Shown here one piece after another: positions 1 to 7,390 of a DNA stretch of 7,662 nucleotides. The notes under the pieces are model-generated. The model searched no databases, was not told where the DNA came from, and saw nothing but the letters and a program-made list of their open reading frames with translations. The stretch is from Candidatus Parepulonipiscium sp. PG-Nun2H_MBin03 (GTDB lineage Bacteria; Bacillota; Clostridia; Lachnospirales; Cellulosilyticaceae), in NCBI GenBank assembly GCA_001995005.1, contig MDJN01000206.1, positions 1 to 7,662 on the forward strand, in the 5' to 3' direction. Every line of letters begins with the position of its first letter. Position 1 is the first letter of the stretch. The position numbers and the translations under genes were made by a program.

Positions 1-711
1 TGTACCTGATACCTCATATACTACATTATAACCTTTTCCATCTGGATTTACTCTTTGTTTAAAATCTTCATCTAGTGGATTTACAGTTTCAAATCCTAAA
101 TCTTGTGCAAATTGGCGCCTAAAATCTGAAATTTCTGAAATAACTACTTTACTTGCTCCAGCCTGCCTTGCTACTAATGCAATCAAAATACCTATTGGAC
201 CTCCGCCTATAACTAAGGCACTTTCACCTACTGCTAAGTTACTACGACGAACGTCGTGCACTGCAACTGCAAGCGGTTCTGTAATAGCTGCTAATTGATT
301 ATCAACACCTTCTGGAACTTTGTATACTTTTCTAGTTAATACTTTTACATACTGTGCAAATCCGCCATTAATATGCACTCCTTTAATTGCTAGACTCGTA
401 CATACATTGTCTTTACCATCAGCACAAGGTTCACAACATCCGCAAGAGAAAAATGGCTGTGCAACAACAGAATCTCCAGGTTGTAAATTTTGTGGATTTA
501 ATCCTTTAACTTCAATCAATTCCCCAACAAATTCATGCCCTGGAATTAATGGAAATTTAGCCGTTGGATGATGCCCATTTAATATGTGAATATCACTTCC
601 GCAAATTCCACAATACTCTACTTTAATTAATGCCTCACCATCTAGTAAAGTTGGCATATCAACATCCATTATATCAAATTCTTTAACATTTGGAAATATA
701 ATAGTTCTCAT
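1..711 (-). CDS. Zinc-dependent MDR alcohol/polyol dehydrogenase (sorbitol/threonine dehydrogenase-like), C-terminus cut by window edge
   Basis: I translated this gene from the minus strand: 237 codons are open from the ATG at 711 to the window edge, so about 100-120 C-terminal residues of a usual 340-350 aa protein are missing. It is a cytosolic medium-chain dehydrogenase that interconverts a secondary alcohol and a ketone with NAD(P). Visible catalytic-zinc ligands are C37 (GICGSD), H59 and E60 (PGHE) and E145 (TEPLAVAVHDVRR, the sorbitol dehydrogenase style). The structural-zinc Cys are C90, C93, C96 and C104. The Rossmann loop is GGGPIG at 169-174, and the acidic E193 at the end of the second strand favours NAD over NADP. 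The start is set by AAAGGAG at 718-724, six nt before ATG. It has its own strong promoter and lies behind a hairpin, so it is probably a separate unit from the GRE operon. Polyol, sugar-acid and threonine dehydrogenases share this architecture; the substrate is unknown. No substrate is claimed from context alone. Confidence 0.9.
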   Translation of the reverse strand, partial: MRTIIFPNVKEFDIMDVDMPTLLDGEALIKVEYCGICGSDIHILNGHHPTAKFPLIPGHEFVGELIEVKGLNPQNLQPGDSVVAQPFFSCGCCEPCADGKDNVCTSLAIKGVHINGGFAQYVKVLTRKVYKVPEGVDNQLAAITEPLAVAVHDVRRSNLAVGESALVIGGGPIGILIALVARQAGASKVVISEISDFRRQFAQDLGFETVNPLDEDFKQRVNPDGKGYNVVYEVSGT

Positions 712-724
712 CTACTTCTCCTTT
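712..724 (-). promoter_or_regulatory. Ribosome binding site of the zinc dehydrogenase
   Basis: On the minus strand AAAGGAG (724-718) is followed by a six-nt spacer and the ATG at 711. This supports that start for the dehydrogenase. Confidence 0.8.
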
Positions 725-745
725 CTTTAAATAGCATGTATAATT

Positions 746-774
746 ATTATAAATACTATAAATAAGTTTGTCAA
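746..774 (-). promoter_or_regulatory. Consensus sigma-A promoter of the zinc dehydrogenase
   Basis: On the minus strand a perfect TTGACA (-35, positions 774-769) and a perfect TATAAT (-10, positions 751-746) are separated by exactly 17 nt. Transcription should begin near 739, leaving a leader of about 28 nt before the ATG at 711. Both boxes match the consensus fully with ideal spacing, so strong expression is expected unless a repressor acts. The hairpin at 788-814 lies just upstream of the -35 box. Confidence 0.88.
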
Positions 775-787
775 TATTTTTATAAAC

Positions 788-814
788 GGGTACAACAATA
801 TTATTCCTGTACCC
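788..814 (-). terminator. Probable intrinsic terminator of the GRE operon
   Basis: GGGTACA (788-794) and TGTACCC (808-814) form a seven-bp perfect stem, extendable to eight by a G-T pair, around an 11-13 nt loop. It begins 17 nt past the activase stop codon. On the minus strand the stem is followed by CGTTTATAAAAA, which is only a weak U-tract, so termination may be partial. It could instead be an operator, because it sits 14 nt upstream of the -35 box of the next gene. Confidence 0.5.
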
Positions 815-830
815 TACTAATTATACCTAA

Positions 831-1754
831 TCACTTATATGATGTTCCACCTACATTTACATACAAATTTATTTCCTGTGCAATATTTACACATTTATTT
901 ACATTTTTTTGGTTTTCTTCTATCAAGTCTATTAATTCATATTCTAAATCTAAGAGATTATACTTTTCAGAACCAAATTGGTGGAATGGTAGTATGTGTA
1001 TTTGGTCGATACCATCCATATCTTTTAAAAATCTCATCATATTAGTAAATTCTTCTGTAGTATCATTCACGTTAGGAATAAGAGGTATTCGTATAACAAT
1101 ATTATTATGAATTTTGACTAGAGTTCGTAGGTTTTGTAAAATTTGAGTATTGCTATGTCCTGTCCATTCTTTATGTCTTACCTGAGTATACATTTTAAAA
1201 TCAAATAAAAATAAATCTACAACTTTACTCATTTTCGTAATTGTGCTAGTCGGAACCAAGCCACATGTTTCCACTGCTGTACTTATATTTTTCTCTCTTA
1301 CCCTACGCAACAATTCATAATTAAACTCAAAATTGCGTAATGGCTCCCCCCCACTTATTGTAAGTCCACCACCACTATTTTTATAAACTACCTCATCTTT
1401 AATTACTTCATCAAATACTTCATCAACAGTTTTAATATGCGAACTCAGTTTTCTTGCTAGAAAATAACACTCCTCCTCGCATTTACCACATGCATTACAA
1501 AACGTTTTATCAGTAATAATATCTCCTTCTTGAGTACAAGAAAGGGCATTGTTTGGACAAGTCGATACACAAGCTTTACAACTTACACATAGCTCTTTAT
1601 TATATAATATAACAGGTTTTAGACTTATTGTTTCAGGATTTTGGCACCATTTACATTTTAAGGGGCACCCTTGGTAAAATACAGTTGTTCGAATTCCTGG
1701 TCCATCATGCACACAAAATCTTTGAATATCTGTCACATAAGCTCTTTTTTCCAT
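831..1754 (-). CDS. Glycyl radical enzyme activase (radical SAM, with two-cluster ferredoxin-like insert)
   Basis: This enzyme reductively cleaves S-adenosylmethionine to abstract hydrogen from the conserved glycine of its partner GRE, encoded immediately upstream. Numbered from the ATG at 1754 (307 aa), the radical SAM cluster Cys are C30, C34 and C37 (CPLKCKWC, CX3CX2C). A ferredoxin-like insert carries two CX2CX2CX3C motifs (C56/C59/C62/C66 and C86/C89/C92/C96), expected to bind two more [4Fe-4S] clusters. The GGGLTISGGEP motif for SAM binding is at about 128-138. The insert is typical of activases of dehydratase, decarboxylase and C-S/C-N lyase GREs and is absent from the short pyruvate formate-lyase activase. 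An in-frame GTG at 1763 would add three residues, but AGGTGA at 1765-1760 is correctly spaced only for the ATG. That site overlaps the GRE stop codon, implying translational coupling and matched production of the pair. Confidence 0.95.
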   Translation of the reverse strand: MEKRAYVTDIQRFCVHDGPGIRTTVFYQGCPLKCKWCQNPETISLKPVILYNKELCVSCKACVSTCPNNALSCTQEGDIITDKTFCNACGKCEEECYFLARKLSSHIKTVDEVFDEVIKDEVVYKNSGGGLTISGGEPLRNFEFNYELLRRVREKNISTAVETCGLVPTSTITKMSKVVDLFLFDFKMYTQVRHKEWTGHSNTQILQNLRTLVKIHNNIVIRIPLIPNVNDTTEEFTNMMRFLKDMDGIDQIHILPFHQFGSEKYNLLDLEYELIDLIEENQKNVNKCVNIAQEINLYVNVGGTSYK

Positions 1755-1759
1755 AAATT

Positions 1760-1765
1760 TCACCT
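1760..1765 (-). promoter_or_regulatory. Ribosome binding site of the activase, overlapping the GRE stop codon
   Basis: On the minus strand AGGTGA begins inside the TAG stop of the GRE and ends five nt before the ATG at 1754. This decides between the GTG at 1763, which has no such site upstream, and the ATG at 1754. Ribosomes finishing the GRE would stop on the activase initiation site. Confidence 0.7.
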
Positions 1766-4121
1766 AACGGGCAAATCTTTTAATCATATTATCTTGTTGT
1801 ACCGGACTCATAGCAATAAAGTATGCTGCAAGTCCTCCCATTCTTACACGTAGATTTTTATGATTTTGTGGGTTTACTTTCGCATCTTTTAATTCTTCTA
1901 TGTCTGTACAATTAATTGTTAAAATTTGGCCTCCTAGCTCACAGAAAGATTGAATAAGTCCTATCATTCTATCTGTTCCTTTGTCTCCTTCAAATTCACC
2001 TGAATTTACAGAAATATCAACTGGGCTTCCAGCATAAAAACGTTTTAAATCTGCCTTTGCAATACTTTTCATCACAGAAGTCGGACCTTGTAAATCCATT
2101 CCAGGAACAGGAGAATAGTTAGGTGCTAATTGCTCACCAAATTTTCTGCCATCTGCAGAAGCTCCTATATCACGTCCTAGTGCTGCATAATTCTCAAATG
2201 TTCCAATACCGCACGGGAATTTAATTTTTTCATGTTTCCCTCTCCATGTAAGTATTCTATTTTCAAAATCTTTTAGTAACTTAACTGCTAAATCGTCAAC
2301 TTCCGTATTGTCATTACCAAATTTCGGCATTCTATTTAGTACTTTTGCGTGTAGTCTTTCATGACCTACCCAATTATCTTTTAATGCTGTAATTAATTCT
2401 TCCATTGTAATTGAGTTTTCTTCAAATACTAATTTCTTAATAGCAATTAAAGAATCTACTGTATTAGCAAGCCCAGTGCATAAAACCATATGGAATATAT
2501 ATCTTGCTCCATCTTGACTAATATCTCGGCCATTCTTTATGCAATCATCTGTAATTGATGAAAAAAGTGGGTCTGGAGCAATCATAAATGATAATCCAAA
2601 ATTCTCAATACGTTTTTCGCATTGGAAGTCTATTCTATCATTCATTTGCTTTAAATATGCCTCATAAAATTCATCAAAATTTGCAAATTGAGTTGGATCC
2701 CCTGTATCTAATCCTTCTTGTTCATTATTATGCAAACTCTTTCCTCTAAATAAAACCCATTCAAGACATCTTAAATTCATAACATGTGCATAGCTGAAGT
2801 GACTTTTTCCTGCTACTAGCACTTCCCAACAACCATCGTTACAATAGTGTCTTGCATCTTTAATATCAACACCTAAATCAATAAGACCTGGAATTATAGA
2901 TTCATCATTATAAATCATAGGCTCCCCTTGGCCTGTACGTAAAACACTAGCTACAAGTTCTATAAAACTACGTGGTGTATTCTTATGCATTCTAGCCCCT
3001 AAAGTAGGCATAATCATTTCCATAGAATGCATTATATCAACAAATAAATAAGAAACTTCATTTGTAGCATCGTTACCATCTGTGTCAACTCCACCTACCA
3101 TACAGTTCATTAACCAGTCATTTCCTGATTGACCATAGTTAAAATTCGCTTCGCTATCATCCTCTTCATCATATTGCCAAGTTAATGCTCGTGTTCCATA
3201 TCCACCTGTACTATTTACTTTTGTATTATCTTCACTTTCATCAATAACTACCCCTTGTGAAAATAATCCAAAGTTATAGTGATTTTCTGCTTTTTTAGTA
3301 TCAATTATAATTCTTTCGTTACATTTAACTAAGAAAGAGGCAATTAAATCTATTGCGTCTTCTTTACTAATTTTTCCTGCTTTAATATCTGTATCATAAT
3401 ATTTAAATAAATATTGGTCTGCTCTGCCTAATGGGATAAATTCTCCACCTGAGTTTACAATAGCATACGTAAACCAATACGCTTGCAACGCTTCTTGTAA
3501 ACAAGTTGCAGGTTTTAACGGTACACGAGTACATACTCTATAAATATTCATAAGTTCATCTTTTCGAACTTTATCGACACATTCTGATGCCAATCTCAAT
3601 GCTTCATTTGCATATCTTCTTGCAAAAACTACTAATCCATCAAGTGCAACAATCATAGCACGATACTCATCTATTGCTATTGCATCTGGTTTCTCTAACG
3701 CTAGTTGAGCATTCATAGCTGCATATACTGTAGCTTTTACTCCCTCAACACCTTCATCTATAATTCTATTATAAGCTGGAGGATGATGACCCCAAATAGA
3801 ACTTTCATTTAGTTCGTATCTTTCTGCAATCTCTCCTTCTTCTTTACTAAAATATTTCGGGATAGTACTACCCCAGCCTACACTATTTTGATTAGGACAC
3901 CCTACAATTAGTTCGTCATCTTTAATAATTGTAGGTAGATTTTCACAAATATGCATATGAGAATATGCTTTTCTAACTACCATAGGCTCATTTATCATCC
4001 AAGCATTTTCCGGTTTATCTAAAATATTAGTATCTGCAAAGTGCCATACTCCAGGGTCTTGAAATTCTACATCAAATAAACGTTTCTTTATTTTATTAAG
4101 TCTTGGTGTTAATTCTAACAT
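1764..4121 (-). CDS. Glycyl radical enzyme of the dehydratase/decarboxylase/lyase superfamily, substrate unknown
   Basis: The 785 aa product is a full-length PFL-like GRE, expected to be a cytosolic ten-stranded barrel that is active only without oxygen. The N-terminal PFL domain contains recognisable blocks: DDELIVG (68-74), GHHPPAYN (111-118), GRADQYL (232-238) and GGVDTDGNDATNE (343-355). The catalytic thiyl Cys is C431 in NDGCWE, and E433 sits where CutC-type and decarboxylase GREs keep their catalytic Glu. This excludes pyruvate formate-lyase, which has two adjacent Cys. The C-terminal loop is LRVRMGGLAAYF, so the radical glycine should be G763. Compared with the classical RVxGY/F/W-S/T signature, it has M761, G762, L764 and A765. 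The start is fixed by AAGGAG at 4134-4129, seven nt before ATG 4121; an out-of-frame ATG at 4125 is ignored. It follows the symporter by 27 nt and precedes its activase. Reaction class (dehydration, decarboxylation or C-X lyase) is inferred only. No N-terminal microcompartment-targeting extension is apparent. Confidence 0.93.
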   Translation of the reverse strand: MLELTPRLNKIKKRLFDVEFQDPGVWHFADTNILDKPENAWMINEPMVVRKAYSHMHICENLPTIIKDDELIVGCPNQNSVGWGSTIPKYFSKEEGEIAERYELNESSIWGHHPPAYNRIIDEGVEGVKATVYAAMNAQLALEKPDAIAIDEYRAMIVALDGLVVFARRYANEALRLASECVDKVRKDELMNIYRVCTRVPLKPATCLQEALQAYWFTYAIVNSGGEFIPLGRADQYLFKYYDTDIKAGKISKEDAIDLIASFLVKCNERIIIDTKKAENHYNFGLFSQGVVIDESEDNTKVNSTGGYGTRALTWQYDEEDDSEANFNYGQSGNDWLMNCMVGGVDTDGNDATNEVSYLFVDIMHSMEMIMPTLGARMHKNTPRSFIELVASVLRTGQGEPMIYNDESIIPGLIDLGVDIKDARHYCNDGCWEVLVAGKSHFSYAHVMNLRCLEWVLFRGKSLHNNEQEGLDTGDPTQFANFDEFYEAYLKQMNDRIDFQCEKRIENFGLSFMIAPDPLFSSITDDCIKNGRDISQDGARYIFHMVLCTGLANTVDSLIAIKKLVFEENSITMEELITALKDNWVGHERLHAKVLNRMPKFGNDNTEVDDLAVKLLKDFENRILTWRGKHEKIKFPCGIGTFENYAALGRDIGASADGRKFGEQLAPNYSPVPGMDLQGPTSVMKSIAKADLKRFYAGSPVDISVNSGEFEGDKGTDRMIGLIQSFCELGGQILTINCTDIEELKDAKVNPQNHKNLRVRMGGLAAYFIAMSPVQQDNMIKRFAR

Positions 4122-4148
4122 ACATTCACTCCTTCTATATATTAAATA

Positions 4149-5873
4149 CTAATCTTCCTTTAAACCTTCTACTAAAAATGCCTCTTCTTTTGGTTTAATA
4201 TACTTTTTAGCTAGCACTGTTAGGATTGTTACTACTATAGCTCCCGCTACCATATATATCATTGTATCTGTACCAAATCCACCTACTCTTGCAAGTCCTA
4301 CTGGTGATAATATAATATATACCCAAACCATAACTGTAATTAAAAATCCGCTAAATTCGTAGCGACGGTCCCACGGTTTAATATCAACTGCAAATGAATT
4401 TTTAAGCACAAAGTCCTCTGTTCTTGGATTAGTCTTACTTACATGCCACATGTATAAACAACTTGTCACAAATAAAAAGGCAACTGTGTGTAAATAATGC
4501 CAAGGTGTCCCTACTAAATAATCTATACCATAAACTACTAGACAATATATTGACGCATTTCTAGCAGCAAAGGCTGGAACTTTTTTATTAGCATATCCCA
4601 TAAATACAACTACAATAATTGGAACATTTGTAAAACCGTTAATTGATTGTAGATGAGTATACAACCCGCTAGGTGCATACATCAAAAATGGTGATATAAT
4701 CATAGATATAAATGCCACTGCAACACCCAATTTTTTACCTGCTATAACTATTTCTTTATCTGACATATTAGGATGCTTTGGTTGGTATATATTTTTTGCA
4801 TATAAAGTTGAGATACTATTTAATAGCCCATTAAATGTACTTAAAATGGCCCCAAACATTGCAGCAACAAATAATCCTAATAACGGTTTCGGCAACACGT
4901 CATTCACTAATGTTGGGTAAATTACATCCGCACTAAGTCCGCTCTCTGCTGCACTTCCATACATTTGAAACGCTATAAGCCCTGGAACCATAAGCACAAT
5001 AGGAGTTAATATTTTATAAACTCCAGCAAATATTATACCTTTTTGTCCAGCTTTTAAGTCTTTAGCCCCTAACGCTCTTTGTATCATGGCTTGGTCAGTA
5101 CCAAAAAAGTAAAGCACAATAATCCCTAATCCTGTAAATGTTGTTGAAAATGGTAGTAAATCATTTGCAGCACCAATCGAATTCATCTTTTCAGGATTAA
5201 AGGATAATGCTTCAACTCCAGCCATAAAGTCTCCATTACCTAATGCAATAAATCCGAATATTGGTACTAATAATCCCCCAATTACTAATAACACTCCATT
5301 AATTGAATCAGCAGTTGCAGCAGCTTTTAGTCCGCCAAATAGTGCATATAGTATACCTATAATTCCAACTGCAAATACCCCTATCATAATAGCCGTAAAA
5401 TAACTTACCCCTAATAAACTATCTATACCAAATATAGCATTCATAACTACAGAACCTGCATATAAAGTAATTGGTAACATATTAATGATATACGCAAATA
5501 TTACTAGATACGTAATAAATTGTTTCATCCCAAAACTATATCTATCTTCTAGAAAATCTGGAATAGTTGTAATTCCTCCTTTTAAGTATCTAGGTAATAA
5601 AAAGATAGCTACAATACTTAAACATAATGCACCATTAATTTCCCACCCTATTGTTGACATGTTTCCATTATAAACATCTCCTGTCATACCAACAAAGTGA
5701 GTAGCACTTAAATTGGCAAGTAAGATTGATGCTGCAATTACGCCACTTGTTAAACTTCTTCCTCCTAAAAAGTAACCATCACTCGTATTTTTAGCGATCT
5801 TACTATTTTTGTACATTGCATATGAGAATACAAATATAGTACACGCAAAAAACGATATTAACATAGTCGTCAT
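4149..5873 (-). CDS. SGLT-type sodium:solute symporter (SSS family), probable importer of a sugar-like substrate
   Basis: This 574 aa inner-membrane protein has about 14 hydrophobic segments and the LeuT-like SSS fold, and it couples Na+ entry to uptake. Its first 110 residues resemble vSGLT, human SGLT1 and E. coli YidK (NLSATHFVGMTG at 54-65, GITTIPDFLEDRY at 100-112). The hexose-contacting positions of human SGLT1, as I recall them, are kept at constant offsets: N54, H59 and E78 (N78, H83, E102; offset 24), K287 (K321) and Q409 (Q457). The SGLT1 Tyr-Trp pair at 290-291 becomes F256-F257. A342, S345 and T346 fall at the Na2 site. The start at 5873 uses GAGAGGGG at 5890-5883, nine nt upstream; an internal ATG at 5864 is less well placed. 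It lies 29 nt after the aldehyde dehydrogenase and 27 nt before the GRE, so it presumably imports the pathway substrate. A sugar, sugar acid, cyclitol or polyol is likely; the exact compound is unknown. Confidence 0.93.
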   Translation of the reverse strand: MTTMLISFFACTIFVFSYAMYKNSKIAKNTSDGYFLGGRSLTSGVIAASILLANLSATHFVGMTGDVYNGNMSTIGWEINGALCLSIVAIFLLPRYLKGGITTIPDFLEDRYSFGMKQFITYLVIFAYIINMLPITLYAGSVVMNAIFGIDSLLGVSYFTAIMIGVFAVGIIGILYALFGGLKAAATADSINGVLLVIGGLLVPIFGFIALGNGDFMAGVEALSFNPEKMNSIGAANDLLPFSTTFTGLGIIVLYFFGTDQAMIQRALGAKDLKAGQKGIIFAGVYKILTPIVLMVPGLIAFQMYGSAAESGLSADVIYPTLVNDVLPKPLLGLFVAAMFGAILSTFNGLLNSISTLYAKNIYQPKHPNMSDKEIVIAGKKLGVAVAFISMIISPFLMYAPSGLYTHLQSINGFTNVPIIVVVFMGYANKKVPAFAARNASIYCLVVYGIDYLVGTPWHYLHTVAFLFVTSCLYMWHVSKTNPRTEDFVLKNSFAVDIKPWDRRYEFSGFLITVMVWVYIILSPVGLARVGGFGTDTMIYMVAGAIVVTILTVLAKKYIKPKEEAFLVEGLKED

Positions 5874-5902
5874 AACTTCAAACCCCTCTCTAAAATACTC
5901 CT

Positions 5903-7339
5903 TTATAAAACTCCTTTTAAGGTATAGCTTTTAATTTGAGTCATTTCACTTAGTGTATGAGAAACTCCCTCTCTTCCTAATCCGCTCTTTTTGTATCCAC
6001 CAAATGCCAATTCTGTAGGTCTATAACAACTACCACCATTAATTACGATACTTGCTGTTTCCATTTTGGATGCAATAGAAATAGCTCTTCCAACATTTTT
6101 ACTAAACACTGCTCCAGATAATCCATAACATGATGAATTTGAAATCTCAAGCGCTTCTTCATCGGTTTTAAATGGAATTATAGGAAATACTGGTCCAAAC
6201 ACCTCTAAATCTTTACAAATATCGCTGTCTTTTGATACATTAATTAATACAGTCGGTGGAAAGAACGCACCTTCAGTAATTTTTCCGCCTAATACACATT
6301 TAGCTCCTTGTTTAATTGTAAGTTCAACTTGTTCTTCAACTTCTATTGCTGCTCTTATATTAATTAAGCATCCCATATCCATTGCAGGATCTAGTGGGTC
6401 TCCCATAGTAATTTTTTCTAGTCTCCCTATAAGTTTCTCAACATATTCATCATAAATATCTTCATGCACAATAAATCTTTTACTTGCACAGCAAACTTGA
6501 CCTGAATTTAATATTCTACTCATTACAGATTCTTCAACAGCTAAATCTATGTCTGAATCTTCTAACACAACTAGTGCATCATTTCCGCCTAATTCTAAGT
6601 ACACAGGAATTAAATTTTTAGCTGCCTTTTGGTAAATATCTATTCCTACTTGAGTACTACCTGTCATACTCATAGCATCAATTCCTGGGTGAGACACTAA
6701 ATAATCACCAATAATAGCACCGCTACCAGTTACCACCTGAGCTGCTTTTTTAGGTACACCTGCCTTGTGTAATAATTCTACAGTTTTAATAATAGTTAAT
6801 GGATTATCAGATGGTGGTTTAATGATAACCGCATTACCTGCAACTATAGCCGGAATTACTTTATTTCCTAATAAATCAATAGGAAAATTAAACGGAAGTA
6901 AACAAGCTATTATTCCTAGTGGCTCATATCTTGTAAACGTAATATCTTGCATAGAATTTCCTAATGTACTACCGGTAGATAGACATTCTCCGTACATATG
7001 TGCAGCTTTTTCGCTATATGCTCTTGTTAAATTTATGCAAGAATCCATTTCCGCTTGAGCTTGAGCATAAACTTTACCCGTTTCCCTAGTTAAAGTTTCT
7101 GCTAAATCGTCTCTATTTTCTTGGTATAGTGCAATAAATTTTTCTAAAATAACATTTCTTTCACCCTGAGACATATATCCCCAGTCTTTAAGACCTTCTT
7201 TAGCAGCCACAACCGCCTCGTCCACATCTTTTTCTTTTAATTTTGGTATAGTATCAATTATTTCGTTTGTTGCTGGATTTGTAATTTCTGATTGTTCATA
7301 TCCGTTTCCTACATATTTACCGTTGATTTGTACTAACAT
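5903..7339 (-). CDS. NAD(P)-dependent non-acylating aldehyde dehydrogenase
   Basis: The 478 aa product is a complete ALDH-superfamily enzyme that oxidises an aldehyde to its carboxylate in the cytosol. Landmarks in order are: PFNFP at 149-153 with oxyanion-hole N151; K174 in KPPSDNP, binding the coenzyme; TGST at 226-229; ELGGND with general base E249; the catalytic C283 in GQVCC; EVFGP with E379; and FGGYKKSGLGREG at 446-458. S177 lies where NAD-preferring ALDHs usually carry Glu, so NADP use is plausible. The length and motifs fit the lactaldehyde, succinate-semialdehyde and GapN-like group, not the CoA-acylating PduP/EutE type found in microcompartments. GGAGGAG at 7351-7345 sits five nt before the ATG. 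As first gene of the operon it may oxidise an aldehyde made by the GRE or by an earlier step. The substrate cannot be read from the sequence. Confidence 0.95.
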   Translation of the reverse strand: MLVQINGKYVGNGYEQSEITNPATNEIIDTIPKLKEKDVDEAVVAAKEGLKDWGYMSQGERNVILEKFIALYQENRDDLAETLTRETGKVYAQAQAEMDSCINLTRAYSEKAAHMYGECLSTGSTLGNSMQDITFTRYEPLGIIACLLPFNFPIDLLGNKVIPAIVAGNAVIIKPPSDNPLTIIKTVELLHKAGVPKKAAQVVTGSGAIIGDYLVSHPGIDAMSMTGSTQVGIDIYQKAAKNLIPVYLELGGNDALVVLEDSDIDLAVEESVMSRILNSGQVCCASKRFIVHEDIYDEYVEKLIGRLEKITMGDPLDPAMDMGCLINIRAAIEVEEQVELTIKQGAKCVLGGKITEGAFFPPTVLINVSKDSDICKDLEVFGPVFPIIPFKTDEEALEISNSSCYGLSGAVFSKNVGRAISIASKMETASIVINGGSCYRPTELAFGGYKKSGLGREGVSHTLSEMTQIKSYTLKGVL

Positions 7340-7344
7340 ATTAT

Positions 7345-7351
7345 CTCCTCC
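7345..7351 (-). promoter_or_regulatory. Ribosome binding site of the aldehyde dehydrogenase
   Basis: GGAGGAG on the minus strand is followed by ATAAT and the ATG at 7339. It is a strong match to the 16S rRNA 3' end and supports this start. Confidence 0.8.
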
Positions 7352-7390
7352 ATTTTTAAGTTATTTCTTTGAATTTTTTTACATTTTTAA

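Noticed and set aside
320..571. 83-codon open frame on the plus strand
   Set aside because: It lies antisense to the zinc dehydrogenase over its zinc-binding region, has no ribosome binding site and no recognisable domain.
839..1045. 68-codon open frame on the plus strand
   Set aside because: It is antisense to the activase C-terminus; its His/Phe/Leu-rich composition is that of an AT-rich reverse frame.
1671..1853. 60-codon open frame on the plus strand
   Set aside because: It spans the GRE/activase junction on the opposite strand, with no ribosome binding site or family resemblance.
1764..4121. Assignment as pyruvate formate-lyase
   Set aside because: The active site has a single Cys followed by x-Glu (C431, E433) instead of two adjacent Cys, and the partner activase carries the two-cluster insert missing from the PFL activase.
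5485..5673. 62-codon open frame on the plus strand
   Set aside because: It is antisense to transmembrane segments of the symporter, with no start signal or domain.
6765..7058. 97-codon open frame on the plus strand
   Set aside because: It is antisense to well-conserved ALDH sequence including PFNFP and is a by-product of that coding frame.
831..7339. Isethionate, sulfopropanediol or choline lyase locus
   Set aside because: No sulfite-handling, sulfonate transport, acylating aldehyde dehydrogenase or microcompartment gene is visible, and the importer looks like a sugar symporter. The window is short, so this rejection is provisional.
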